Shown in pieces: positions 31,635 through 48,464 of a DNA stretch of 64,000 bases (positions are counted from its first letter, which is position 1; every line of letters begins with the position of its first letter). Made by a program: the position numbers and the translations under genes. The notes beneath the pieces were generated by a model that saw only the letters and a program-made list of their open reading frames with translations, was not told the DNA's origin and did no database searches. Source of the DNA: Brugia malayi (taxonomy: Eukaryota > Nematoda > Chromadorea > Rhabditida > Onchocercidae); NCBI RefSeq assembly GCF_000002995.4, contig NW_025062479.1, forward strand, positions 22,068,721 through 22,132,720, given 5' to 3'.

Positions 31635-33222
31635 AATGTTGAGTAAAAATCATACATCTATTCTTGTTGGATAATAAATTGTTGAAATAAATCCAACTAT
31701 TGTAAACATTATCATTTCTCTATTAATCTGTCATTATCAATCACTTTCATTTCATATTTTTACTCTAGAAACATTCATTGCTGAAGAAACAAATTTCAGA
31801 TAGTACATATGATTTTAGAATAGAACGAATTTTTCTTTTTTTTTTTTTTCGATCGAATTCATTTCTCAATCAAAGTATATTCAATTACAAGAGCATATTA
31901 TCGATGATTCTAAACGTGTAATCATTTCTCTTTTTTCTCCTTGAAAAATCTAATCAAATGTATTCTGCATTTAACTCAGTTCATTTGTTAGAAAAGAATT
32001 TCACTTTAGATAAAAAACATTTTAATAGTAATACTATAAAATGCATTAAATTTTTACCAGTGATTTCAGAAATATTTTGTTTACTGTTATATAATTTATA
32101 TAAAAAGTGTTTGAATGTTTGAAGGTTATCGATTATCGACTAAAACAATTATCGAAATTATATGGAATGAAATTATTTGTAACTAAGTGGAAATAATTCA
32201 ACTAAATATATTTTTGCAGATAAAATTATATTTCTATTTAATAATTATTAAATGTGTAAGAAAAAGATTCTTTCCTTTGAAATAATAAATAGGAGCTATT
32301 TAATCAAGCATAAGGGCAGCTTAGGTTCTATCCTTCTCGAGAATATTACATTGCATCCTCATCTCATTCTCATTTCCTCTAATTAAGAATTGAAAGATTT
32401 TTGTAGTAAACAGATGCTTTCAACGTTCATACTTAACGTAATATAAAGAAATGACATCGAACTCGAATGTAAAATTTCCCCACGAATTTTACAATTAAAC
32501 AATGTTAACTCTGAGAAAATAAATGGAAAGAAAATGAGAAGGATGGAAATTTTTCATTGAAAAGTTAATTATAAATAACAGCAATAGTAGCAATAGTATT
32601 ATGATAATGTGTTATCTTTGTTTGCTATATTTTGGATTCAATTAATGTAATTAAAGTCTTCATTGTATTATCAAACATTCATCTCTACTGTTCTTCCCTT
32701 AATCACTTATCAATTGGCTTAAGTAAAGATGAGAATGTCATAGCCTTCTACTACGTTTTCTAGTATAAGTAAAGCATAAAATCATCTGTTATAAAAATAT
32801 GTTCCATTATTGCAATTGATAACTGATAAGATAAAGAGTAATAAGAGTGTGAAGTGAAATGAAAAGAAAGCTTTATCAGAAAAAGAGATAAGATTTATTG
32901 CAAACTTATTTCTAATTTTTCGATATTTGAATTTAAATTATCATTTCTGTTTCTGTTTGTTGCATGTTTTCAGCATTATCTTTCTTTATCATATCTAAAG
33001 GTAAAGATAAGAGATAATGTGAAAATGTGGTTAGCAAGAGTGCTAATTATTGCTAATAGAAAAAGCGTCGTGATTGAACTGGTTGCTAACAATTCAGAAG
33101 AGACAAGAATTTTCAAATTGTGATGGCAAATCTGTGAAGGTGTAACGATGACTGATGGTTTTTAGGTTGTGTGGTGACTGTGGTACGCGTGGTGTGACTT
33201 GCTTGACCCTGGGGACTGTTGT
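31635..33222. other. Divergent intergenic region between znfx-1 and the gliotactin-like gene
   Basis: No gene was seen. It should hold promoters for both flanking genes. The right half is dense in GATA motifs. The final 150 bp before 33223 is GT-rich and less AT-rich, and looks like 5' UTR or promoter. Confidence 0.55.
32595..33020. promoter_or_regulatory. Cluster of GATA-factor motifs
   Basis: Many copies of (A/T)GATAA or its complement TTATC lie within about 425 bp: TTGATAACTGATAAGATAA (32817-32835), CTTTATCAG (32871-32879), AGATAAGA (32885-32892), TTATCTTTCTTTATCATATC (32977-32996) and AGATAAGAGATAATG (33005-33019), plus weaker ones near 32600. This is 200-600 bp upstream of the gliotactin-like start. 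TGATAA sites are the binding sites of nematode ELT/END GATA factors. Chance occurrence is raised by the AT-rich background, but the local density is clearly above the flanks. Confidence 0.45.
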
Positions 33223-38159
<4,937 letters not shown>

Positions 38160-38799
38160 CAGGTTTTCTCACTAATTTTTAGGATCTTTTTCTCATTTTT
38201 TTTTTTTTTTTTTTTTGCTTAGTGGAAATCTTTTTTTCCTTGCTTATTTGTAATTTTAATAACTAATGCAAAAATATGCTTTATAATTAAAAGTGACTGG
38301 ATTCTTAGTTGTTTGTAATACTCATATTACCAAAATTATTTACATCAAACTTATGCATCATTTCGTTTTTAACTACATTATGTTTTATATCTTTGCCGAC
38401 TTAAATTTGTGCATCCATGCTTTTATGTGAATAATTCAGAAGTTTATTAAGTTCGCTCATTATATTTTTGTATATATTTGCTAGAATATGAAATTTTGTC
38501 ATCACTCACTTATTGTGTATAACAGTGCTATGAGTTGTTCATTTGAAAGTAAATACATGACTCATGAAGTGTATACTTTAATGTAAATTGCTTCAAAAAG
38601 CAGCGAAAAGTATTTGTATAAATTGCTCTTTTGGCTATGTCTGTGATACTGAAGCTTGCATGAATACTACTAACTATAATTTTATAATTTGTGTCGAAGT
38701 TTATGAGAATTTGGGGATTGGGTGGATATGTGCAGTTTTGCATGTGATCAAGACTTTTTAATTTAAGAACTGAAAAAACTTATTCAGGGTCCGAATAAA
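38160..38799. other. 3' flank of the gliotactin-like gene and RPL23A upstream region
   Basis: No coding feature. TTATTCAG ending at 38787, 12 nt before the RPL23A ATG, has the form of a spliced-leader acceptor. Ribosomal protein genes in nematodes are commonly trans-spliced close to the start. Confidence 0.5.
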
Positions 38800-39633
<834 letters not shown>

Positions 39634-39688
39634 AGTGTCTTATGTATGCCATGCAGTTCCTTATTGTTTTTTATATATGAATGAATGA

Positions 39689-39694
39689 AATAAA
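39689..39694 (+). promoter_or_regulatory. Polyadenylation signal AATAAA for RPL23A
   Basis: AATAAA lies 56 nt behind the RPL23A stop codon in an AT-rich context, the expected position for a short nematode 3' UTR. Confidence 0.6.
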
Positions 39695-40220
39695 TGATTT
39701 TTGTTTGGTAGTTGTTTGGAGTTTACCTTCAAGTTTATCAGTTGCTTCAACCAATCATTAGTTAATTTATCTAGTTGGACAAGAATGAGTAATAAATTCC
39801 TAAAGAAATTCCTTTACATGTCCTTCTCGGATAATTCCTTATGGGTCCTTCTTGGACAGTGATAGTAATTTCGAGGTTATACTTGCTGTGATTGTATGGA
39901 AAAGTATGATTAAAATGCTATGAAATACGAACGTAGTGAAATTAATCGGATTAAGCATTTTTATGAAATATCGTTTTAAATTAGAGAAATATAGATAAAC
40001 AATTCTTAGTTTTGTACAATTGACTGCATTACGTTGATATCAGTGTCAAATTGGAATACTGAGTAATGAACTCTTTGTATGTTTACGCTAAAAGTTTATG
40101 ATAATCCTATGCAGAGTTCCCAGAGGTGAAAATTGAATCCCTTTTCGCTTCATAGTTGTTTGCATATTGCCTCGTGGCTATTAAAAATTCATAAAGGAAA
40201 AGAAACCGATGTTTTCAGCA

Positions 40221-40752
40221 ATGACAAAAGATGAAATTAAAGACTCCGCTTGTGATCAGTTAATCAAACAAGGTGAAACTTCAGAACAAGAGCAAAGAGC
40301 AGAATTGAGAGAACGCTTCTTGAGGTTGATGTCTTTTTTAGGAGGCAAACAGGTTTGCTTTTTTCATTTCTAAATGATCAGTGCAATACGTTTGCTTCAT
40401 TAGGCAAATAAAAAGGCATAACTGTTATTTACCTTAAGTAGAAAGCTTCTTTATTCCTGGGCAAAAAAGTAATAATTTGGCAAAACTTTAATGTTTGAGA
40501 AACGAAGGATCCATTAATTCATGATGTAAACAAATTATATGAACATCACTTTAGATAGAGCTCGATATGCACGAACGTACTCAAGTGACAGGTAAATTTT
40601 GTGCTGTAAAGGCAGATCAAACCCATTACATCGTTGATGCACTGATTACACCAATCGGTCTGATCAATCATGCTATTTTGAGGATGAATGATACAATCAT
40701 GATCTCAACCAATGATCTAAGTGAACTGTCAGATTCCAAAATTCCCATTTAG
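40221..40752 (+). CDS. GEMIN7: Gemin7 homologue, SMN-complex subunit
   Basis: Small Sm-fold-like protein. In animals Gemin7 pairs with Gemin6 in the SMN complex that loads Sm cores onto snRNAs. Exons 40221-40352 and 40555-40752 give 109 residues. An acidic, Gln/Glu-rich start (MTKDEIKDSACDQLIKQGET) is followed by EQRAELRERFLRLMSFLGGK, matching the family's ARxALRERYLR helix. Then comes the Sm-like sheet: MHERTQVTGKFCAVKA, HYIVDALITPIGLINHAILR, NDTIMIS. Human Gemin7 has the same order (LRERYLR, LHE, V.A.F.A.D, V..LQTPIG). TTTTCAG ends at 40218, so the ATG at 40221 probably follows a trans-splice site; an in-frame ATG at 40209 is the alternative. The call rests on pattern recognition of a short divergent protein. 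Confidence 0.78.
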
Positions 40753-41337
40753 TAAACAATTCACAAAGATTTATTCAAGTCTATAATAATGCTAGAAGAT
40801 AGGTATATTATTATAAGCTATTATAAATATATTCTTTGAACAACATGTATGATAATATTATATTTCTGTTAAATAAATTGCTTACAATCGGACTAGACGA
40901 TAGAACGAGTGAAGAACACTTTAAAATTAGTATAAAAGAAATAAGGATAACGAAAAAAAGAAGAACTAAGTACCAGTTATTTCAATGAAAACCGTATAGA
41001 ATTAATGAGTTTCAAGTAGTACAATTTCAAATGGCACTAAGCCTGACTTCACATTTCAGCATCTTCTCTATGGGATATTTGCGAACTTTTTTTTGCATCC
41101 ATTTTTTTTTTTTTATTTTCTTGGTGGACACCCATAATGAATAGGTTTCCACCAAGAAATGGAATTTACATAGTTGATCACTGGTTGACTGTCACAATCC
41201 CTTGTCAAAAATAGTATTTCCTCCTTTAGTACTTGATACTGCAACATACAGTTATAAAAATTAATTAGGGAGTTATTATTCTGATTGAGTAGTTGTTACG
41301 AATCTCTAAAAGAGAAGATGCTGACAGCATGACGTAT
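40753..41337. other. Convergent intergenic region
   Basis: 3' flanks of the Gemin7 homologue (plus) and PAFAH2-like gene (minus). Contains AATAAA near 40870 and a segment at about 41205-41283 that resembles intron sequence at 41596-41677. Confidence 0.5.
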
Positions 41338-44118
41338 TTACGTGGATAATGCAGGTGCTTGCGAGGCAAATTTCGCTCCCAATGTGATGATGTTTTCAAA
41401 TTTTAATAGGTTGAGAGCAACATGTGGGTCTTCGTCATAAGATTTCAAAAAGTGCACAGTTAATTCAATCACTGCCTCGATAATCTGCACCGGATCGTGT
41501 AAACTTTGTATGCCGAACCAACGGCACAGTATTTCCGGAATCAATAGAGGAAAATCTGTGAAAGAGTGATGCAAAGCTTCACTGAAATTTGAACTATTAA
41601 AAAATAGTATTCCTTTTCTCATACTTGATAAATGCAGAATATATTATAAAAACGTTAATTAGGGATTTATTATTCTGCAACTATAAAACAGTTTAACTCC
41701 CATACTGCTATTGCAAAATTTGCCATACTTTTTCAATTTCCTATCCTAAACATTTGAAAACTTGAATCATGTTTTTAAAAATTTCCGAACATACTTAAAT
41801 GTAAGTAGAATGCCGCGTTTCGAGTTTTCGGTAACTTGTAACATATCTTTTACGTTTGCTTCCCATTGAAAGTTTTCTGCATTCATAAACAAAATAGGCT
41901 GATAAACACGTGTAAGCAATTCTCTTTCAATTGAAAACATCCATCCGTCGAGTATAACAGCAGCCTGAACATGCAGAATTGGGCTGTATTTCGCTTCGCT
42001 TCATTAAAATTGAAGAAAAAAGACGAAAAAAAAAAAACTGAAAAATCAACCCACTTTAAAACCAGTAGGGGAAGTTGCTGCAGCAGCGATAGCTGTTGCA
42101 CCACCAAACGAATGACCAGCAATAAATACCCTGTCCATATCTAAGTGATCCTATAATAAATTATTTCAAACATTTTGAAGCACGAATAATACCGAGCTAA
42201 AATTTTTAGGAATTGTTTAATCAACAAATTCAAATGAAATTCATGCATAAATTTGCAACGCCGAGAATACCTTGAACTGTGACCACTCGAAATCATTTCC
42301 CAACAATAACTTTTTGCCAATTTGTTGATCCGAACTAAACTGTCCCAAATTTAACTCCTCGAGTATATGTAACGTTTTAATACATTCAGCTACTCGTTTA
42401 TGAAGCTAAAAGAACTTCTTGTTTCACTTTAAAATTGCTTAGTACTTATCAACCACTTACTAAAACAGAAGTGAATCTGACTAACCTTTTTTTGCAACGA
42501 GATATCCGTAGACGAAATTTAAGAAAAGAAATCAGTAGACTTATGCATTCAGTTCTAAAAATTTCGAATCCTTATGGATATTTCTATATGAACTATGAGA
42601 TTATTTCTATCCACTCATTCATACTAATTTTGTTCGTAGGATGTTTACTTTTCGTCTCTTATACACTTCAAAATTTGGCCCAAATTATTATTAACAAAGA
42701 TAAAAAAGCGAAAATCCACAAACTTGTCCATTTCGCAGCTGAAATTCATCGTCGGTTGGCATAAGTTTACGAATTTTCACCGGCACTTCTATTTTTTCGC
42801 CTGTTTTTTCATTAGTTTCATATTTATATGTCCAGCAAGCTGAACAATCTCTAAAAAACCACAATTTCAATTTTGTTTGTTCAGATGCAAATTTAAAAAC
42901 TTATAGTCAATAAAATCCTTGCAATAAGACAATAGATTTCTTGTTTTTTTATTATTACCATGGAAAGCATGAATTACCTATGCTCGATAGCTGCTACAAT
43001 ATAGCCATGACTTGCCAGTGATGAACAATAAACTGAATAAAAGTGACGACATGCTGAAAGGCCATGAGAAAATATCAGAACTGGATAGTTTGCTATACTC
43101 TTATTTAATGCAAGATGCCGACGAGCGGGAATCCTGTAATTAACAAACTGAAAAAGAAGAATTTATTGATAATTATTTGAAAGGTTAGAAAAAGATCAAA
43201 AAAATATCTATGCTATTCAGTAATCATTTTCATCATTCAAATATCATTTTCTTCAGATTTCTCGCAAAACTACTTTTTCTCCAAACTCACTAATTATCCC
43301 ATCACATCCAGTAAAAAAAATTTCATGGCAATAAATTAAGTTCTCTAATTACCCTATACTTTCTTTTAAAAAGTAACTGTATTAAAAAATTATTCTGAAA
43401 ACACTATAATTTATTTGCTAAGTATATACCTTTTTTCTCCAATAAACCATCTGTGAATAAAATGCATCCAGCGAGAAGATGAATTCCGATAGTCTGCTAA
43501 ACCATCTAAATATTCTTCTCTCGGAAGCCACAAGGGATGTTCCGATTGTTCCTGAAGAAAAATCCAAATTTCTTTAAAAGATTTCATGATGATAAGTTAT
43601 TCCAATCCTCTTTTCAACGGGGAATTGTAATTGTACATACTTCAGCAGCACAATGATACCATTGCAATAACAATTCGATCATAAAAAAAAAAAAAAAAAT
43701 TCATCTTATTTACTGATTGAAATATGTACCACTACTTCTAAACTTTGTATATATATATATATATATATATATACATACTTTTTTTAACTTAATTAATTAT
43801 TCCTGATGTTTACCTAGCATTATTTTTCAAAATATTAAAAAAATATTTGCATGTAATCTGATCTCAGAAACATTCTTCCTCTTTTTTTAACTTCATTTCA
43901 GTTTTAAAAAGTTCCAAATAACTGAGTTATAAATTATGAACATCTGATCTGGTTGCACTATCGCATGGATAGTAGATTGTTAACAGGATGCCAATATCAT
44001 CACCACTTGCACTATCACTATCGCTGATCATTATTTCGGCACATCCTACATCAAATTTTCCACTTCCATAACAAGAGAGTACAGTGGAATCTTTTTGCAT
44101 CGATGTTGAGATGCCCAT
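41338..44118 (-). CDS. PAFAH2: Platelet-activating-factor acetylhydrolase, type II (PAFAH2)-like
   Basis: Serine esterase of the PAF-AH group VII phospholipase A2 family, which removes short or oxidised sn-2 acyl chains from phospholipids. The N-terminus MGISTSMQ has Gly2 and Ser6, an N-myristoylation pattern like the intracellular type II enzyme, and no signal peptide. DVGCAEIM and LLTIYYPC match the family start. Further on: [18 protein letters not shown] (about 43520), [18 protein letters not shown] (about 43080), IVAAIEHR, and the nucleophile elbow FIAGHSFGG (about 42100). The Asp is in ILDGWMF (about 41950) and the His in [11 protein letters not shown] (about 41570), so the Ser-Asp-His triad is complete. 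The last exon begins near 41583 (acceptor AAATTTCAG); an upstream in-frame Met there is intronic. TAA is at 41338-41340. Length is about 390 residues. Confidence 0.88.
43748..43771. repeat. (TA)n microsatellite
   Basis: About twelve TA units in an intron of the PAFAH2-like gene, next to an A run at about 43683-43700. Confidence 0.9.
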
Positions 44119-44530
44119 TATGATAGAAACTGAAATTCCTCTTCTTATAACTGCAATTGAGCATTAAAAATCCTAAATTTATAGTCTAAGGACTTGCTTC
44201 AGAGCATATAACAGTCACATGTGATATTTAATAAGATATGATCGGCTTTTGATTGTTTACAACAAAGCAACTTTTTCACCATTGCAAAAAATCTCGTCAG
44301 ATGTAATCGATCTTCGTGAAAAAATTAAGAAACATTGAAAAACAACGTGCTACTTTATGACCATACAAATGAATTCTAAATAAAAAATAAATTAGAAATG
44401 TTTGTAGATATTTCAAAACAGGTAAATCATATTAATAAAAAAAATATATATATTAGTATAAACAGAGCTAATATAAACAAATACCTCACAGATATGAGAC
44501 AGATACGAGAGAATAAAACGACATCAAGAT

Positions 44531-44770
44531 TCATCGTTTAGAAAGAACTGCGACACTCAGACTAATTTCCTCAACTAATAAATCAATCGATAAAATCTTA
44601 CTGTTAACATCTAAATGCGTACGAAAAAAGACCATTAGCAAACATAGAAACAAGAAAAAAAAAAATGTTTCAGATAGCAAATGTGATTCAATACGTAAAC
44701 GTGAACGTGTGACGTGACGGCATCTAAACATTGTCAATAAAAATTGCTTACAAGCACCAAGACGACTCAT
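44531..44770 (-). CDS. Possible small single-pass membrane protein (unsupported hypothetical)
   Basis: Uninterrupted 79-codon frame with a basic start (MSRLGACKQFLLTMFRCRHV...), a very hydrophobic stretch near residues 35-50 (TFFFFLFLCLLMVFF) and a stop at 44531. It could be a signal-anchored microprotein or a 5' exon of a gene on the minus strand. I recognise no family. The poly-A/T run that creates the Phe stretch is a warning that it may be chance. It sits head-to-head with the ZFAND4-like gene (76 bp apart), so it may simply be promoter or 5' UTR sequence. Confidence 0.25.
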   Translation of the reverse strand: MSRLGACKQFLLTMFRCRHVTRSRLRIESHLLSETFFFFLFLCLLMVFFRTHLDVNSKILSIDLLVEEISLSVAVLSKR

Positions 44771-44845
44771 TGTTTATTATCTGTCATTTGTTGAGTGGAA
44801 GGTGTTGCGAAATAAGATAGAAGGGAAGACGAAATTCGTTATCAA

Positions 44846-47800
44846 TGATGAAAAGCAATGATGACAATGAGAAGACAAAGGTAAGTAAACGCGTCTATTC
44901 CCACCTGTGCACCTACAGGTATTTAGCAACGCGATATAGGTTTGATGAAAAGAGTGTGTCGTCAGAAATAGTGCACATGAAAGGCAAAATAAATATTTTA
45001 GTTTAAAAATTTGAGAAGAAAAGTGAAATGATTACACTTGTGAGAAAAGTTCCATTGATATAATGTCCTGTTGACCTTTGACCTTTTTGTTGATAGTAAA
45101 TGAAGCAGACTGACTGATGATGAATTATGGCTGCAAGCAGAAGAAATTAAAAAAAAAAAAAAATTATTTTTTGCTCTCTGAATTTCATTCAAACAATCTT
45201 TTTTGCATCCTAAATTTAATCAATTCATTCATTTGTTACAGTCCTATCTAAATTGATCGTTGCAATTTGTCTCATTTTCAAAGATTTTCACTATTTTTAT
45301 AACGCTTTTTTTTTTTTTTACAAGAACAGGAAGAGAAGAATACGACTACTTCGTCTAACTCACAGCATGTGCAAACACATTCGACCAATCCGTCACGTAC
45401 GTCTAATTGTATTTACATATTAAAATATTACGCATTATTTCATATTTTTCATCAAATTCAAAAAGTTTTCAAATCTATCCATCATTTATATGTTTAATTT
45501 TTTAAAAGCTCATTCTATTGATCTGATAGGTCTTCATTTATTGTTTTTAGTGTTTGCTAATGTGAAAATTGTTAACGAAGCCACGTCGCAAAGGAAAAAT
45601 GAAAAAATCGATGAGCAGAAGTATTGAAATTCTAACAGTTTATTTGATTAAAATTGGGAAAATATTTTGAAACGATAATTATGCTACTGTAATTTGTAGA
45701 ATATCAAATGAACGGGACAAAAATATGCTGAGAGCGTTAACTTCACCTGGTGGTCGATCTCCTGAAGTTCCCAGCATACCAAGTAATTTAACATTTCAGT
45801 TATTCATAATATTTCTTCACAAAGTACTTCTGGAGGTGAATAATTCTTTGAATTTTGAAAAGTCAAATTATATATATCTGACGGTAGTCAGCTATTTAGA
45901 TAAATGTTACCTATAAATTGGCATTATTAAGGAAAGACGACAACAGAATGCTAAATAACGGAATGTATCTGTGAATTTTTATTAGCTTTCTGTTTCTTTT
46001 TTTTTTTTTTTTCAGTGTGTAAAACAGCTGCAAAATCTAAGTCAGAGAGTCATGTATCCAGATCTGATGTGGTAACAGTAAGTTTTGCTGATTCACAAAT
46101 ATTTTTAACGAAATAGAAGATTTAAACAGAGCCGATATTTAATGATATCATCTACAACTTAAAATTTCTTATTTTAAATAAAATTATAAGTTTCGTAATG
46201 TTTTTTGATGTAAAATTTTCAAACGATTAATGAAGTTGAGATGCTAAAACCTTTTATTCAAGGTTACAATTAAATCAACCATATCATCGTTCAAACCACT
46301 GAAGTTAGTAATGAAGAAAACAACAAGTATACGTGTGCTAAAGAACTATTTGCAATCACGACTTGGCGGCGCTCATCAAATAATTCTCATTCATGATAAT
46401 AAGGAATTAAAGTATGTTTACTGTTTCAGAAATCTTTCTTCCTTAAAATTGTATCACAGCTAATACAATTATGTTGTGTTTTTTTGGGAAGAAGGAGAAT
46501 AACTTATAAATTTCTGTCGTAAAATGAAACAGCTATTATATGTGACACATTGATTATTTATAGATTATTGATATTTCAATATCTACCTTCTTATGGTTTT
46601 TTGAGGAATGAAGGCGGCACTCTGGCATCATTTGGTATTACTTCGGGTAGCGTGTTGTGGTTGTTAGTAAAACCAGTAACTGGTAATAATGATCGTGAAG
46701 AGATTGCATCTTTAATTCGAATATCTCAGTCGCTAGCTAATCTGCGAAATCTGATTCGTTCTCTGCCAACTGTTGGCAGTTGTGAACCAACTTTTTCAGG
46801 GCACATCTTATTTTCAATTGCTTTTTTTTTAGTTAGCATCTATTCTGTGATTAATTTTAGTACATTAAATTATTTCTTCTTTACTTTTACTAGTTTTTAG
46901 TCGTAGGATGGTCAGTATTCACTACATTATGTTTATTGTAATTGATGTGAAATGAATTGTATACCAATTACATTAAACATGTTGTTGAATTGTATGAACT
47001 GTGTTCTTGATAATTCAGATCTGCTGAATATATTGAAGTTACACCTTGCAAGGAAGCGGAGCATGAACAGATGCGAGAAAAAATGAAATTATTGATACAG
47101 CGGAGAGAAAAATTTCGACGGAACAACGTAAAAGACTTGTCAGGAAATGTGCAGCAAGAAATTCAAGGAATATCCGCAAAAGAAGTAACCACTGATATAC
47201 TATCACAGTCACCATCATCATGCAGTAATTCTTGCACGTAAGCCTTTTAGACATATATCATTTTTTTGCAATAACATTTGATATTTCGAAGCATCAAATC
47301 AGTTTTTAGTACATGTTTTAGTACATCCTCCATAACTTTGTCACCATCTATTTCAATTCCAAAGGGTACTGCTGACGTTGTAAACCAGAAGGAATTAGCG
47401 ACATATTTTGACCCACCAGAAACAATTAAACAAAGGAAATTTGAAGATGAAGAATTGTTTGATGTCCCATCAAATGAAAGCGAACTACTTAAAGTGAAAG
47501 TTAAATCTTATTCTAATCGCAGATAAGAATAATTCCATCGATTTTGCTTATGACCATATTTAGGAATAAAGTTTAGTTTCTTCTGTAAGTTCAGTATTCA
47601 TATTGTGATATAACTACATTATCAAGTGATGTATTTCACTATATGATTGCTAACACTCTGCTCCACAAACCAGCATTACTTACTGGGATTTTGATGATAA
47701 TTTCGTTCAAATTTCTAATTATTTTCGCTGAGTATTCAGAAAGATAATAATAACAGCAGTGTACATTGTTGTGCATATAGAAGTCGGTTTCAGATAAAAG

Positions 47801-48263
47801 ATGAGATAAAGAACAAACGATGTGGACTATGTCGAATAAAGTTGCAAATAGCTGATAGAGAAATACAGTGCACATGTGGCCATGTATTTTGCAGTAAACA
47901 TCGTAATCCGCAGATACACAGGTGTTGAACTTTACTTTGAATTTGGATTATGATCAATGCTGGTAGGAATCTTTCTTACCAAAATACTCTAACGTTTTGT
48001 TTTCCTTGCCTTCGATATTAATTAGTTTTGTTAAAAGAAGTTTTCTTCTTTGCTTGCTTGGTCGGAGATTTTTCCTTTCTTACAAAATTTTGCTTATTTA
48101 TCAGTTCCAGCGATTCTTGTGATGCAAAAGTTCCCACTTCTTAATTTAGATGTTTAAGATGTAATATTTTAGGTGCAGTATCGATTTAAAATCAGTCGAC
48201 CGAGAACATGTCAGGACGGCACTACCAAAATTAGTGCGAGACATTCCAAAATCAAAAATATAG
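44846..48263 (+). CDS. ZFAND4: ZFAND4-like protein: ubiquitin-like domain plus C-terminal AN1 zinc finger
   Basis: Multi-exon gene starting MMKSNDDNEKTK (donor GTAAGT), followed by Ser/Thr/Asn-rich short exons (45351 to about 46078). An exon at about 46263-46410 (VTIKSTISSFKPLKL... LIHDNKELK) and one at 46560-46800 (YLPSYGFLRNEGGTLASFGI, GSVLWLLVKPV) form a ubiquitin-like fold. A charged linker follows (about 47020-47500). The last two exons hold the AN1 finger: RCGLCRIKLQIADREIQCTC, GHVFCSKHRNPQIHRC, in the pattern Cx2C...CxCx4Cx2Hx5HxC. The tail is SVDREHVRTALPKLVRDIPK, and TAG is at 48261-48263. Ubl plus AN1 in one chain is the ZFAND4/ANUBL1 architecture. Other AN1 proteins lack the Ubl or carry A20 fingers. 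A role in ubiquitin or proteasome handling is inferred. The splice at the end of the linker exon (near 47500) is uncertain. Confidence 0.78.
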
Positions 48264-48464
48264 ATTGCTGTAAAGTTGATTTGGTATTGAAATATATCGG
48301 AAAAAGAACCTTTTCCTAAAAAACTGGTTATAAAATAACGTTATTTCATCACTCCACAGTCATGTGTACTGTGCACAACAACGCTTGCCATTCTTTCGAC
48401 TGTGCAAATTTATTTAAAAATTAATTTTTCTGTATAACATATTAATGTAATCATTTGATGTCAT

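Noticed and set aside
33199..33222. Longer start for the gliotactin-like exon 1
   Set aside because: The upstream extension begins with TTG; the ATG at 33223 gives a proper signal peptide.
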